This document shows positions 25,417-33,950 of a stretch of 64,000 bases of DNA, piece after piece. The position numbers and the translations under genes are program-made. Position 1 is the stretch's first letter. Each line of letters begins with the position of its first letter. The stretch is from Paenibacillus sp. FSL R7-0204 (GTDB lineage: Bacteria; Bacillota; Bacilli; Paenibacillales; Paenibacillaceae): the NCBI RefSeq assembly GCF_038002225.1, contig NZ_JBBOCA010000001.1, forward strand, positions 5,146,001-5,210,000, written 5' to 3'. The notes beneath the pieces were generated by a model. That model was given only the letters and a program-made list of their open reading frames with translations. It did not search any database and had not been told where the DNA came from.

Positions 25417-25443
25417 AAAAAATAACCCTTCCGAAGAAGGGCT
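25417..25443 (-). terminator. Terminator downstream of tRNA-Leu
   Basis: Minus-strand stem CCCTTC / GAAGGG closed by a TTCG tetraloop, followed by a T-rich run. Confidence 0.75.
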
Positions 25444-25458
25444 ATTGAGTAATGCGGA

Positions 25459-25542
25459 TGCGGTCAAGAGGACTCGAACCTCCACGATATTGCTACCACT
25501 GGCACCTGAAGCCAGCGCGTCTGCCAATTCCGCCATGACCGC
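25459..25542 (-). tRNA. tRNA-Leu (anticodon CAG)
   Basis: On the minus strand the sequence folds as a class II tRNA. The acceptor is GCGGTCA / TGACCGC with discriminator A, and the anticodon arm CTGGC-TTCAGGT-GCCAG gives anticodon CAG. A long variable arm and the T-loop GGTTCGAGTCC follow. CCA is not encoded. It is transcribed alone and followed by a terminator. Its 3' end faces the tyrosine recombinase, but no duplicated tRNA end was found to the left. Confidence 0.95.
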
Positions 25543-25644
25543 ATATTATGTAATTCAGTGATTCAATCACCGTAATTAAGAATATACTCTCTTTGGCGGG
25601 GAATTGCAAGCATTTTAATATTTATTTCTGCAGGGTGGTCATCT

Positions 25645-27255
25645 TCAAGCCAATACCTTGAGCACATCCGAGATCTTCCGCTGATGCGACAGCACACCGT
25701 AATTCATCCAGGCCATGAAGTCCACCTCGTATACACAGCGGTTGCGCACCGCAGGCAAACCTCTCCAAAGCGGGGTATCGAGCAGTTCCCTGCCTTCGCC
25801 CTCCTGGAGGTCAAAGGTAATGAACAGATGATCTGCGCTCAAGCCAGCCAGCTCTTCAGAGCTGAGATTCACACGCTTCTGTCCGCGGGTAAGCTGCCGG
25901 ACCAGGGGATGCCGCTCTAGTCCCAGATCATCGTATAGTACCCCCGCTGCATAGCCCAGATGCTCGCTCCCATACAGGGTAATCCCGCAGGCGGAAATCC
26001 GCAGCAGAGCTGCCGTCTGCCCCCGGACACTGCGGCTGAGCAGCCGTCTGGCCTGGCGGGCCTGCTGTTCATATTCGCTGATCACCTCCTGCACCCGTCC
26101 CGTTCTCCCGAAGACAGCCGCTGCGCTGCGGAGCGTGGCACGCCAGTCCTCCTGGTAGAACGGAAGCCGGAACAGCGGGGCGACCCGTCTGCATTCCCCG
26201 AGCTGCCAGCGCTGGAAGCCGTCATCCAGCATGATCAGCTCAGGCGAGTAACGGCTGAGCCCGTGCCAGTCTCCGCTTGAGATATCGAACGCCGGTACCT
26301 GATCCAGCCCGAGGTATTCCTGCTTGCCCCACTTGGCATGGCAATACTGCACAACCGGAGTAATGCCGAGCGCCAGCAGATAATCCTCCAGAAAAGGGGC
26401 AAATACCCGGACGCCCTCCTGATGGAGGCTTCTATATTGTCCGGGAGTCACCCCTACCGTTCTTTTGAAGCGCCGGTTGAAATAATACTCATTGCTGTAG
26501 CCCGCAGCAAGTGCGACCTCATGCAGCCGGTCCCGGGTGAGCAAAAGCTGCTGCTGTGCCCGTTCAATACGCAGCCCGTTCAGGTGCTCCAGAGGAATCC
26601 GGCCGGTAATCTCTCTGAAGATCTGCGTATAACGCGCACGCCCGATCCCGGCAATCTCAGCTAATTGTTCAACAGTTAACGGTTCACTGCAATGCTCTTC
26701 CATATAACGGATTGAATCTTCCACGGCCTCACGGTCGTCCTTAGGCTTCAGTACCGGAGCATTCGCCCGCATCAGCAAGAGCAGCAGCTCCTGGAACCGG
26801 GTCTGGGCCGCGAACCATTCCATATCCTCCTGGCGCTGGAAGCTATAATAGATGGAGTCCAGCAGCAGGGCACACTGTGAGAACGGCCGGCAATCCAGAT
26901 ATCCCGGAAGGAGTAAATATTCTCCTTGTCCCTCCTGTCTCTTGTCGCCGGTAAGAAGCTTACCCTGCCCTGCCGGGATCAGCCTGAACTCCAGCTGGTA
27001 CCAGCTGATCCCCTGCTCCCCGGCCTGAATCCGGTTCAGCGATCCGGCTTCGATCAGGAACCCGGCCCCTTTTTGCAAAGAATATCTTCTGTCCTCTGCC
27101 TTCAGCCACCCCTGCCCTTCGGACACAATGATTAGAGTACGCTCCTGATAGACTGCGGTCTGATCCTTCCGGGACGAGGAGCGTGTAACTACTTCTATAT
27201 TCATCAGGCTGTGGAGCAGCCTTCTCTTGGTGTGTTCCTGCAACTGTTCCGTCAT
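25645..27255 (-). CDS. AraC-family regulator fused to a siderophore-binding domain (Btr-like)
   Basis: 536 aa. An N-terminal cupin-like region (about residues 20-150) precedes two AraC HTH motifs (about 165-265; LTVEQLAEIAGIGRARYTQI, then HEVALAAGYSNEYYFNRRFK). The C-terminal half is a TroA/FepB-type binding domain (about 275-536). Bacillus Btr has this layout and activates a siderophore uptake operon when it binds ferric-bacillibactin (family knowledge). The binding domain clearly resembles the adjacent lipoprotein (ITPVVQY.H..WGKQ.YL.LD, compare VTPVVQW.H..WGKQ.YL.LD). AGGAGGGG precedes the ATG, and a Fur box lies 19 bp upstream. Confidence 0.9.
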   Translation of the reverse strand: MTEQLQEHTKRRLLHSLMNIEVVTRSSSRKDQTAVYQERTLIIVSEGQGWLKAEDRRYSLQKGAGFLIEAGSLNRIQAGEQGISWYQLEFRLIPAGQGKLLTGDKRQEGQGEYLLLPGYLDCRPFSQCALLLDSIYYSFQRQEDMEWFAAQTRFQELLLLLMRANAPVLKPKDDREAVEDSIRYMEEHCSEPLTVEQLAEIAGIGRARYTQIFREITGRIPLEHLNGLRIERAQQQLLLTRDRLHEVALAAGYSNEYYFNRRFKRTVGVTPGQYRSLHQEGVRVFAPFLEDYLLALGITPVVQYCHAKWGKQEYLGLDQVPAFDISSGDWHGLSRYSPELIMLDDGFQRWQLGECRRVAPLFRLPFYQEDWRATLRSAAAVFGRTGRVQEVISEYEQQARQARRLLSRSVRGQTAALLRISACGITLYGSEHLGYAAGVLYDDLGLERHPLVRQLTRGQKRVNLSSEELAGLSADHLFITFDLQEGEGRELLDTPLWRGLPAVRNRCVYEVDFMAWMNYGVLSHQRKISDVLKVLA

Positions 27256-27273
27256 ACTGCCGCCCCTCCTGAC

Positions 27274-27288
27274 TGAGAATCATTATCA
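27274..27288 (-). promoter_or_regulatory. Fur box of the Btr-like regulator
   Basis: TGAGAATCATTATCA, matching the Bacillus Fur 7-1-7 consensus TGATAATnATTATCA at all but one position. Confidence 0.85.
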
Positions 27289-27306
27289 TAGACTCAAGTG
27301 TAAAAC

Positions 27307-27345
27307 AAAAAAGAAGATCTATCAACCTTGCGGATAGACCTTCTT
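27307..27345 (-). terminator. Terminator of the siderophore-binding lipoprotein gene
   Basis: Minus-strand stem AAGAAGGTCTATC / GATAGATCTTCTT with one mismatch, followed by TTTT. Confidence 0.8.
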
Positions 27346-27379
27346 TTTGCTCATAGTCTCACTATCATTCATCGCTGAA

Positions 27380-28390
27380 TTACTTCACCATTACTTTAAG
27401 CAGATCATCCAGCTTCATCTGATTGGCTGTAATTGCGCCCGACTGCCAGTGGGAACGCTCCATCCGGTAGATGTTGCCGTTCTTCACCGCAGACAGGTTC
27501 TTCCAGAGTGGCCCGTCCAGCATCTTAATGGCTTCCTGGTTCATCGCACTGTCCCAAGCGCCATTGTCAGGGAATATAATGATATGTTCCGCCTCAAGCT
27601 CCGGGATAACTTCTTCAGAGATGATCGCCTGATAGTCCGTCATCTCGGCAGCCATAAGGACAGGTGTCAGACCGAATTGATCATAGATCATGCCGGTATA
27701 GCGGTTTTTGACTCCAAAAAGAGCAAAGGTCTTGTCCGCAACATTCAGCCGGATCACCGCCACCTTCTCCTGGCCCAGCGCCTGCTGCAGCGCGGCTTTG
27801 CCGTCCGCGACCTTCTTGTCGTAGTCCGCGAGTACGGACTTCGCCTTATCCGGGATGCCGAGTGCCTCTGCTATGGCTGTCAGGGTCAATCTCGAATCCT
27901 GGAGCACAGCCTCCGGCAGGCGGTAGGTAGGCGCTACCTTGGAATATTGCTCATACCGCGCCTCATCCGCTCCGCCGTCGGCAATGATCAGATCCGGGCT
28001 TTTCTCAAGCAGGGCTTCAATGCTTCCGGTAATATCGTATTCCGGCACATCCAGATTCAGATAATCCTGCTTGCCCCAGCTTGGATGGTACCATTGCACA
28101 ACCGGGGTTACGCCGAGCGCCTTCAGATAATCCTCCACATAGATACCCGCCACCCGCTGAGGGTTGGCCGGAATTTCCACCTCCCCGAATTCCCCGGTTA
28201 CCGTCCGTGTTGCTCCTTCTGAAGCTGCCGCTCCGCCAGTCTCCGCAGGAGCTGCGCTGGCAGCCGCCGTATTCCCTGTCTGGACGTCCTTGCTGTCCGC
28301 AGCTTTATTATTCGTTCCGCAAGCCGCGATAGCGGACATCGCCAGGATCAGTACTGCAGTCCAAACAATTTTCTGGCCCCTATTGTTCAT
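27380..28390 (-). CDS. Iron-siderophore ABC transporter substrate-binding lipoprotein
   Basis: About 336 aa. Lipobox AIAAC (C24) is followed by a Thr/Ala/Ser-rich linker and a FepB/FeuA-type binding domain (RVAGIYVEDYLKALGVTPVV, WGKQDYLNLD, SPDLIIADGG). The protein should capture a ferric siderophore at the cell surface. No permease or ATPase gene is adjacent, so it must share a transporter encoded elsewhere. ATG at 28390 has AGGAGTGAAGAGAG upstream; the ATG at 28420 has no ribosome site. A Fur box lies 31 bp upstream, just after a plausible TTGTAA-16-TACTAT promoter. Confidence 0.9.
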   Translation of the reverse strand: MNNRGQKIVWTAVLILAMSAIAACGTNNKAADSKDVQTGNTAAASAAPAETGGAAASEGATRTVTGEFGEVEIPANPQRVAGIYVEDYLKALGVTPVVQWYHPSWGKQDYLNLDVPEYDITGSIEALLEKSPDLIIADGGADEARYEQYSKVAPTYRLPEAVLQDSRLTLTAIAEALGIPDKAKSVLADYDKKVADGKAALQQALGQEKVAVIRLNVADKTFALFGVKNRYTGMIYDQFGLTPVLMAAEMTDYQAIISEEVIPELEAEHIIIFPDNGAWDSAMNQEAIKMLDGPLWKNLSAVKNGNIYRMERSHWQSGAITANQMKLDDLLKVMVK

Positions 28391-28420
28391 GTCTCTCTTC
28401 ACTCCTGTGTCTAATTTCAT

Positions 28421-28435
28421 TGATAATCATTCTCA
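28421..28435 (-). promoter_or_regulatory. Fur box of the siderophore-binding lipoprotein gene
   Basis: TGATAATCATTCTCA, a 7-1-7 Fur site with one mismatch. Confidence 0.88.
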
Positions 28436-28500
28436 GATGATCTTAAACACAATAGTAGCATGCCATGATCAGCTTACAATGCACTTTCTCTGCGAAAATC

Positions 28501-29721
28501 TTATACAAACTTGTCACGCCCCGCCCCCATACCGGCTGCGAACAGCAGTAAGCTTGCTAAGGCAAGCAGCGCAAGCGGTACATTCCAGCTCCCCGCAGCA
28601 TCATGCAGCAGGCCAAACAGTGCAGGTCCTGCCGCCGCCAGCAAATATCCGGCAGACTGTGCCATCCCTGACAGCTCGCTGGCCTCCTGTGTGGTCCGGG
28701 TGCGCAGGCTGAAGAACATCATCGCCAGACCGAAGGCGAAGCCCCCGGCAATCCCTATGCAGATAGCCCATAATGCCATCAGCGCAGTACTGCCCAGCCA
28801 GACGCCAAGGATGCCAGTGATAAACAGAACCGAAGTAATCACCACCGGCAGCCGCTGGTTCTTCATCCTTCCCACCCAGAGCGGTACGAAGAAGGTGAAC
28901 GGCAGCTGGGCCAGCTGCATCAGCGAGAGAATCCAGCCGGCATGGCCGGCAGACATCCCCCGCTCCCCGAGGATCACCGAGAACCAGGCGATCAGCACAT
29001 AATAGAGCAGGGATTGCAGCCCCATGAACAGCGTAACCTGCCAGGCTAGCGGGGAGCGCCAGACCCGTGCCGCTGAAGAGGAGGCAGTGTCTGCCTGCCC
29101 CGCGCCCAGACTCTTCAGCTGCGGAATCCAGAAGATCGTAGCCAGTGCAGCAATCATGAACCAGAGCGCCAGCGTCCCTCTCCACCCCAGCCCCGCACGG
29201 GTGGCCAAGGGAACACTCAGCCCCGAAGCCGCCGCTGCACATATGTTCATGGACACGGTATAGATTCCGGTCATCAGACCGATGCGGTGCGGAAATTTAC
29301 CCTTGATCAGTCCCGGCAGCAGTACATTGCAGACGGCAATCGACAGACCGATCATCGCCGTACCTGCGAAGAAGGTTACCGTGCCGGAAGCCGAACGGAC
29401 CAGAATTCCCATGGACAGCGTGAGCATGGCCAGCATCAGGATATTGGGCAGTCCCAGCTTGCGTGCAAGCCGGGGCGCGAACGGTGACAGCAGGGCAAAA
29501 GCCAGTAAAGGCAAAGTCGTAATCGCTCCCGCCAGAGTATTAGACAACCCCAGGTCATCCCGGATCATCTTCAGCAGAGGTCCGACGGAAGTGAATGGAG
29601 CGCGCAGGGCAGCAGCCACACAGATGATTCCGGTGACGAGCATCCAGCGGCTGCGGATATGTGCAGCAGATGCGGACAAGGCCGGGCTTGTCCTCTTGTT
29701 CTTTTCACGGCCGGACTTCAT
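28501..29721 (-). CDS. MFS transporter, CynX/NimT family (YycB-like)
   Basis: 406 aa with twelve predicted membrane segments. The MFS signature between helices 2 and 3 appears as FAPRLARKLGLPNIL, and the opening AAALRAPFTSVGPLL is typical of the cyanate/nitroimidazole transporter family. ATG at 29721 has GGAGG six bases upstream. It has no Fur box, so it may not belong to the iron regulon despite its position. The substrate is unknown. Confidence 0.88.
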   Translation of the reverse strand: MKSGREKNKRTSPALSASAAHIRSRWMLVTGIICVAAALRAPFTSVGPLLKMIRDDLGLSNTLAGAITTLPLLAFALLSPFAPRLARKLGLPNILMLAMLTLSMGILVRSASGTVTFFAGTAMIGLSIAVCNVLLPGLIKGKFPHRIGLMTGIYTVSMNICAAAASGLSVPLATRAGLGWRGTLALWFMIAALATIFWIPQLKSLGAGQADTASSSAARVWRSPLAWQVTLFMGLQSLLYYVLIAWFSVILGERGMSAGHAGWILSLMQLAQLPFTFFVPLWVGRMKNQRLPVVITSVLFITGILGVWLGSTALMALWAICIGIAGGFAFGLAMMFFSLRTRTTQEASELSGMAQSAGYLLAAAGPALFGLLHDAAGSWNVPLALLALASLLLFAAGMGAGRDKFV

Positions 29722-29870
29722 GTTGTACCTCCAGGATCGCAGCAAAACACCCGTCAAGCCTGGAGCTTGTCAGGGAATAGCCGCTATATGTATTACACCC
29801 TTCAACCCAGGCGCATTATTTCATTATATCATATCGCTTGCCGGAGCAGTCTCCCGGAGCCAGAAAACAA

Positions 29871-29920
29871 CCCCACAAAGTGGTCTTTAGCTTCGAAGAT
29901 AATTCAGATACTTTGCGGGG
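29871..29920. repeat. Short inverted-arm element related to 19854-19971
   Basis: CCCCACAAAG (29871-29880) faces CTTTGCGGGG (29911-29920). The 30 bases between include CTTTAGC and CAGATACTTTGCGGGG, also present near 19935-19971. Confidence 0.75.
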
Positions 29921-29931
29921 GCTCCAATCTT

Positions 29932-29960
29932 AAAAAAACCGCCGGTCAAGTGACCGGCGG
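29932..29960 (-). terminator. Terminator of the yjcZ-like gene
   Basis: Perfect 10-bp stem CCGCCGGTCA / TGACCGGCGG with a two-base loop, followed by seven T on the minus strand. Confidence 0.88.
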
Positions 29961-29982
29961 CAGTGCAGCAGGTGAAACAGAA

Positions 29983-30087
29983 TTAGAGACAGAAGGATTT
30001 CGTGATGATTACGAGCAGGATGAACAGAACCAGGATTGCGCCTGTGGAAGTGAAAACTCCGCCGTATCCTCCAACATTTTCGCCCAT
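29983..30087 (-). CDS. YjcZ-family small sporulation-type protein
   Basis: 34-aa peptide, MGENVGGYGGVFTSTGAILV plus LFILLVIITKSFCL. It has the family's GGYGG start and a single hydrophobic helix with the LFILLVII core. YjcZ-type peptides are found in spores or forespore membranes of Bacillales (family knowledge). A perfect AAAGGAGG lies seven bases before the ATG, and a strong terminator follows the stop. Confidence 0.88.
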   Translation of the reverse strand: MGENVGGYGGVFTSTGAILVLFILLVIITKSFCL

Positions 30088-30249
30088 GTTAACTCCTCCT
30101 TTATACCTGAATACTGTTAAAATATGTATAAACCATACCCTTGGTATGGGTTAAACGGCAATCAATTCCGCAGTATATTTCAATTTTTACGATTCTCACC
30201 GTTGACAAAACATGTAACCATCTTTAGTATCCTAAGCAGAAGGTTTAAT

Positions 30250-30264
30250 TGAGAATCACTCTCA
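30250..30264 (+). promoter_or_regulatory. Fur box of the ABC exporter
   Basis: TGAGAATCACTCTCA, a palindromic 7-1-7 site, 44 bp before the exporter ATG. Confidence 0.82.
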
Positions 30265-30307
30265 GTAACCAGATACATAACCTATTACAGAAAAGAGTGA
30301 ACAAGAG

Positions 30308-32023
30308 ATGCTGCGTCGTTTTTTCTCCTATTACCGTCCTTATAAGAAGCTGTTTGTCCTTGACTTCACCTGTGCGGTGGGTGCGGGCCTGCTGGAGCTT
30401 GCTTTTCCGGTGGCTGTCAATAAATTCATTGATGACCTGCTGCCGGGCCAGAACTGGTCGCTGATTCTGATTGCCTGTGTCGCCCTGCTCGCCATCTACG
30501 CCTTGAACACGGCAATGAACTATATTGTCACCTACTGGGGTCATATGCTGGGGATCAATATTGAGACCGATATGCGTAAAAAAATGTTCAACCATATTCA
30601 AAAGCTCAGCTTCCGCTTCTTCGACAACAACAAAACCGGTCATTTGCTCGGCAGAATAACCAATGATCTTAACGATATCGGCGAAGTTGCGCATCACGGG
30701 CCGGAGGATGTATTCATTGCGGTCATGACGCTGGTCGGCGCCTTCTTGCTGATGGCAGATATCAATCTCAAGCTGGCGGTAATCACATTCATCATCGTGC
30801 CGATTATGGCCTGGGTCATTATTTATTTCGGACGCAACATGACGGACACTTATCACCGCTTATTCGGCAACGTCGGGAATTTCAACGCCCGGATTGAGGA
30901 TAATGTCGGCGGAATCCGCGTGGTCCAGTCTTTTGCCAATGAAGAATTCGAGAAAGAGCTGTTCGCTGTGGATAACCAGAAGTTCCGCGAGACCAAGCTG
31001 ATGGCGTACAAGCTGATGGCCAAAAGCTTCTCGGTCAGCTATATGATGACCCGTCTGATTACTGTTGTGGTGATGGTATGCGGCGCCTGGTTCTTCATTC
31101 AGGGCGAACTTGCAATCGGTGAATTCGTCGCCTTCATACTGCTGGCTAACGTCTTCTTCCGGCCGATTGAGAAGATTAATGCGGTTATTGAGAGTTATCC
31201 GAAGGGAATTGCCGGATTCAAACGGTATCTGGAAGTCATCGACACCGAGCCGGATATCGCTGACAAGCCGGATGCGGCAGAGGTGGATTCGCTTCGCGGG
31301 GATATCTCCTTCAGCAATGTCAGCTTCGGGTATGAAGCAGAGCGGACCGTGCTGAAGGAGATCAGCCTGAAGGTAAATGCCGGGGAGACCATCGCTTTCG
31401 TTGGCCCTTCCGGTGCCGGGAAAACCACGATCTGCAGCCTGCTCCCCCGCTTCTACGATGTAACCGGCGGCGCAATCTCTATCGATGGAATGGATATCCG
31501 CGACATGAAGCTGAACTCGCTGCGCAAGCAGATCGGGATCGTACAGCAGGATGTGTTCCTCTTCTCTGGCACGATCCGCGAGAATATCGCCTATGGCAGA
31601 CTGGATGCCGGGCTTGATGATATCTGGCAGGCGGCCCGCCAGGCTCATCTGGAAGAGCTGATTAACAGCCTCCCAAATGGGATGGAGACTGTAATCGGCG
31701 AACGTGGCGTGAAGCTGTCCGGCGGACAGAAGCAGCGGCTGGCTATCGCCCGGATGTTCCTGAAGAATCCGCCGATTCTGATTCTGGATGAGGCTACCTC
31801 GGCACTCGATACCGAGACTGAAGCAGCGATCCAGCAGTCACTGGCCGACCTGTCGGTAGGCCGTACCACGCTGGTCATTGCCCACCGCCTGACGACGATC
31901 AAGAATGCCGACCGCATTATTGTGGTGAATGAGGACGGCATCTCCGAGGAAGGCCGCCACGAGGAGTTAGTGAACGCCGGAGGCACCTACAGCCGCCTGT
32001 ATCAGGCGCAGTATAATGCTTAG
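30308..32023 (+). CDS. ABC exporter, fused membrane and ATPase domains
   Basis: 571-aa half-transporter. Six membrane helices (about residues 15-310) precede the nucleotide-binding domain (about 330-565), which has Walker A GPSGAGKTT, signature LSGGQKQR, Walker B ILILDEATS and His in IAHRL. It acts as a dimer in the membrane. The Fur box upstream and the siderophore genes nearby suggest siderophore or heme-related export, or uptake after release (inference). The ribosome site is weak (AAGAG). A strong terminator follows. Confidence 0.9.
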   Translation: MLRRFFSYYRPYKKLFVLDFTCAVGAGLLELAFPVAVNKFIDDLLPGQNWSLILIACVALLAIYALNTAMNYIVTYWGHMLGINIETDMRKKMFNHIQKLSFRFFDNNKTGHLLGRITNDLNDIGEVAHHGPEDVFIAVMTLVGAFLLMADINLKLAVITFIIVPIMAWVIIYFGRNMTDTYHRLFGNVGNFNARIEDNVGGIRVVQSFANEEFEKELFAVDNQKFRETKLMAYKLMAKSFSVSYMMTRLITVVVMVCGAWFFIQGELAIGEFVAFILLANVFFRPIEKINAVIESYPKGIAGFKRYLEVIDTEPDIADKPDAAEVDSLRGDISFSNVSFGYEAERTVLKEISLKVNAGETIAFVGPSGAGKTTICSLLPRFYDVTGGAISIDGMDIRDMKLNSLRKQIGIVQQDVFLFSGTIRENIAYGRLDAGLDDIWQAARQAHLEELINSLPNGMETVIGERGVKLSGGQKQRLAIARMFLKNPPILILDEATSALDTETEAAIQQSLADLSVGRTTLVIAHRLTTIKNADRIIVVNEDGISEEGRHEELVNAGGTYSRLYQAQYNA

Positions 32024-32090
32024 AATATCGAAGAGTTAAGTGCAGAGCAGGAATCTAGCAGCTGGTTATTGCTGGTCTATATACAAATGA

Positions 32091-32134
32091 AACCCTTCCG
32101 TGACGCAACCTTAGGCTGCGCGGAAGGGTTTTTT
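32091..32134 (+). terminator. Terminator of the ABC exporter gene
   Basis: Ten-bp stem AACCCTTCCG / CGGAAGGGTT with an inner loop, followed by TTTTTTG. Confidence 0.88.
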
Positions 32135-32214
32135 GTTCAGATAACACTCGACACTTCGGATAGTTGCGACACCAGAACCGTTATGTGCAAATCTTGCTCA
32201 GTTTTTCCCGTCTT

Positions 32215-32341
32215 ACGGACTCCAGAGCGCTTATTGCCCAGATAAATGTCCGAATGAGCACGTTTTCAGGCAAATAACATCTCTGGAGTCCGTTAGCTAC
32301 GCAAAAACAGGTTTTTTCGCCGAATAAGGTCACTGGAGTCC
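32215..32341. repeat. Inverted and direct repeat element (ACGGACTCCAGAG family)
   Basis: Arms at 32215-32235 and 32273-32293 are inverted copies sharing ACGGACTCCAGAG and a TTATT end. A third, direct partial copy lies at 32322-32341, 50 bp from the second. It resembles 19636-19764. Confidence 0.75.
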
Positions 32342-32407
32342 ACATGGCTCCTGACTTAGTAGAAACCAAGTGTCACCGGCCTGGCTTATGTCTTATGCTG
32401 CTCCAGC

Positions 32408-33859
32408 TTATTTCTTGGCAATATGACATTTCAGCAGCTTGCCTTTGACCGTAGTCTCCTTCATCGTCTGTAGTACAAGCGGTCCCTTACCGTTCAGAAT
32501 ATCGACGTAGGTCACGTTATCCTGAATCGTGATGATCCCGATGTCCTCAGCCGTGATTCCCTCAAGCTTCGCAATGGTGCCGACAAAATCCACCGCGCGG
32601 AGCTTCTTTTTCTTGCCGCCATTGAAATACAGCTTCATGATATCCTGGTTCATGACCTCGGTTTTGCCCGCTTTGCGGACCTGCTGCTTGCCCAGCTTCT
32701 GGTCGAAGGCCGGTTTGGCATAGGCCACTGCATCGTCCGACGGAGCCTTCATGACCGGCAGGCTGAAGCCGATATAGCCTTCGATTTCTCTAACCCATTT
32801 GTGTTCATTCGGCGTCACGAAGGTGATCGCTTTGCCGCTTTTACCTGCGCGGGCGGTGCGGCCGGTACGGTGGACGTAGCTCTCTTTTTCCAGCGGGATA
32901 TCGTAGTTAATCACATGGGTGATGTTCTCGATATCAATTCCTCTGGCCGCAACGTCGGTGGCAATCAGATAACGGAACTGGCCGCGCTTGAAGGCATTCA
33001 TTACCTCGAACCGCTCGTCCTGCTCCATGCCGCCGTGGATCTTGTCCACCGGATATTCGAGGTCAGCCATCCCGCGGAAGAGGGCGTTCACCTGCTCCTG
33101 GGTCCGGCAAAAAATAATACAGCTATCCGGGTTCTCCACCGTCAGCAGATCGCTGAGCAGCCCGAACTTGGCAGCTTGGACAACCTCAATCAGTGCATGC
33201 TCAATCGATGCTGTCGTAATTCCGCTGGCTTCAATCTCAATATCCACCGGCTCCGTCATATATTTCCGGCACAGATTCTTGATTACTTCCGGCAGTGTCG
33301 CCGAGAACAGCATCGTTACACGTTCCTTGGGCAGCTGCTTAATAATCTTCTCGATCTGCTCGATGAAGCCCATGCTGAGCATCTCGTCCGCTTCGTCGAT
33401 CACCAGATACTGTATGCGGCTCAGGTTCAGCGTACCACGCTCAATATGGTCGAATACACGGCCCGGCGTGCCTACAACGACATGCGTCTTCTGGGTCAGC
33501 TCCAGCTTCTGCGGGGCGAACGGCTGCTTGCCGAACAGCGCTACCGCCTTGATCCGCTTGAAACGCCCGATGTTCGTAATATCCTCTCTCACCTGCTGGG
33601 CCAGCTCCCGGGTGGGAGTCAGCACCAGCGCCTGGGGTTTGTTCTCCGCCCAATCGGCCAGCTCGCAGAGCGGGATGGCGAATGCTGCGGTTTTGCCGCT
33701 GCCGGTCTGGGACTTGACGATCAGATCCTGCGCCTTCAGCGCCACCGGAATAACCTTCCGCTGCACCTCTGTAGGGTCCGTGTACTTCAGAACCTCCAGC
33801 GCGCGGATAATCTCCTCATTCAGACCATAATCACTAAACTTCACTTGTACTTCACTCAT
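32408..33859 (-). CDS. dbpA: DEAD-box ATP-dependent RNA helicase, DbpA type
   Basis: 483-aa helicase for 23S rRNA and ribosome assembly. Motifs in order are Q-motif ([21 protein letters not shown]), [12 protein letters not shown], Ia [26 protein letters not shown], and [12 protein letters not shown]. The C-terminal DbpA RNA-binding domain (about residues 400-483; [20 protein letters not shown]) recognises hairpin 92 of 23S rRNA in homologues. The length matches Bacillus DbpA/YxiN. It is a single gene with its own upstream region. Confidence 0.94.
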   Translation of the reverse strand: MSEVQVKFSDYGLNEEIIRALEVLKYTDPTEVQRKVIPVALKAQDLIVKSQTGSGKTAAFAIPLCELADWAENKPQALVLTPTRELAQQVREDITNIGRFKRIKAVALFGKQPFAPQKLELTQKTHVVVGTPGRVFDHIERGTLNLSRIQYLVIDEADEMLSMGFIEQIEKIIKQLPKERVTMLFSATLPEVIKNLCRKYMTEPVDIEIEASGITTASIEHALIEVVQAAKFGLLSDLLTVENPDSCIIFCRTQEQVNALFRGMADLEYPVDKIHGGMEQDERFEVMNAFKRGQFRYLIATDVAARGIDIENITHVINYDIPLEKESYVHRTGRTARAGKSGKAITFVTPNEHKWVREIEGYIGFSLPVMKAPSDDAVAYAKPAFDQKLGKQQVRKAGKTEVMNQDIMKLYFNGGKKKKLRAVDFVGTIAKLEGITAEDIGIITIQDNVTYVDILNGKGPLVLQTMKETTVKGKLLKCHIAKK

Positions 33860-33950
33860 TATCTACTCAACCTCTTCTATGCTGATTGTTCCGGTGGGGG
33901 CGGGACCTGCCCGCGTTCCATCATTCTTGCGCATACCTTCATTATAACAG

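Noticed and set aside
23788..25644. Complete prophage or integrative element around the recombinase
   Set aside because: Only a recombinase is present; neighbours on both sides are ordinary chromosomal genes and no repeated tRNA end was found.
27347..28222. 291-codon plus-strand ORF opposite the siderophore-binding lipoprotein gene
   Set aside because: It overlaps a clear lipoprotein gene, terminator and Fur box on the other strand; judged a shadow.
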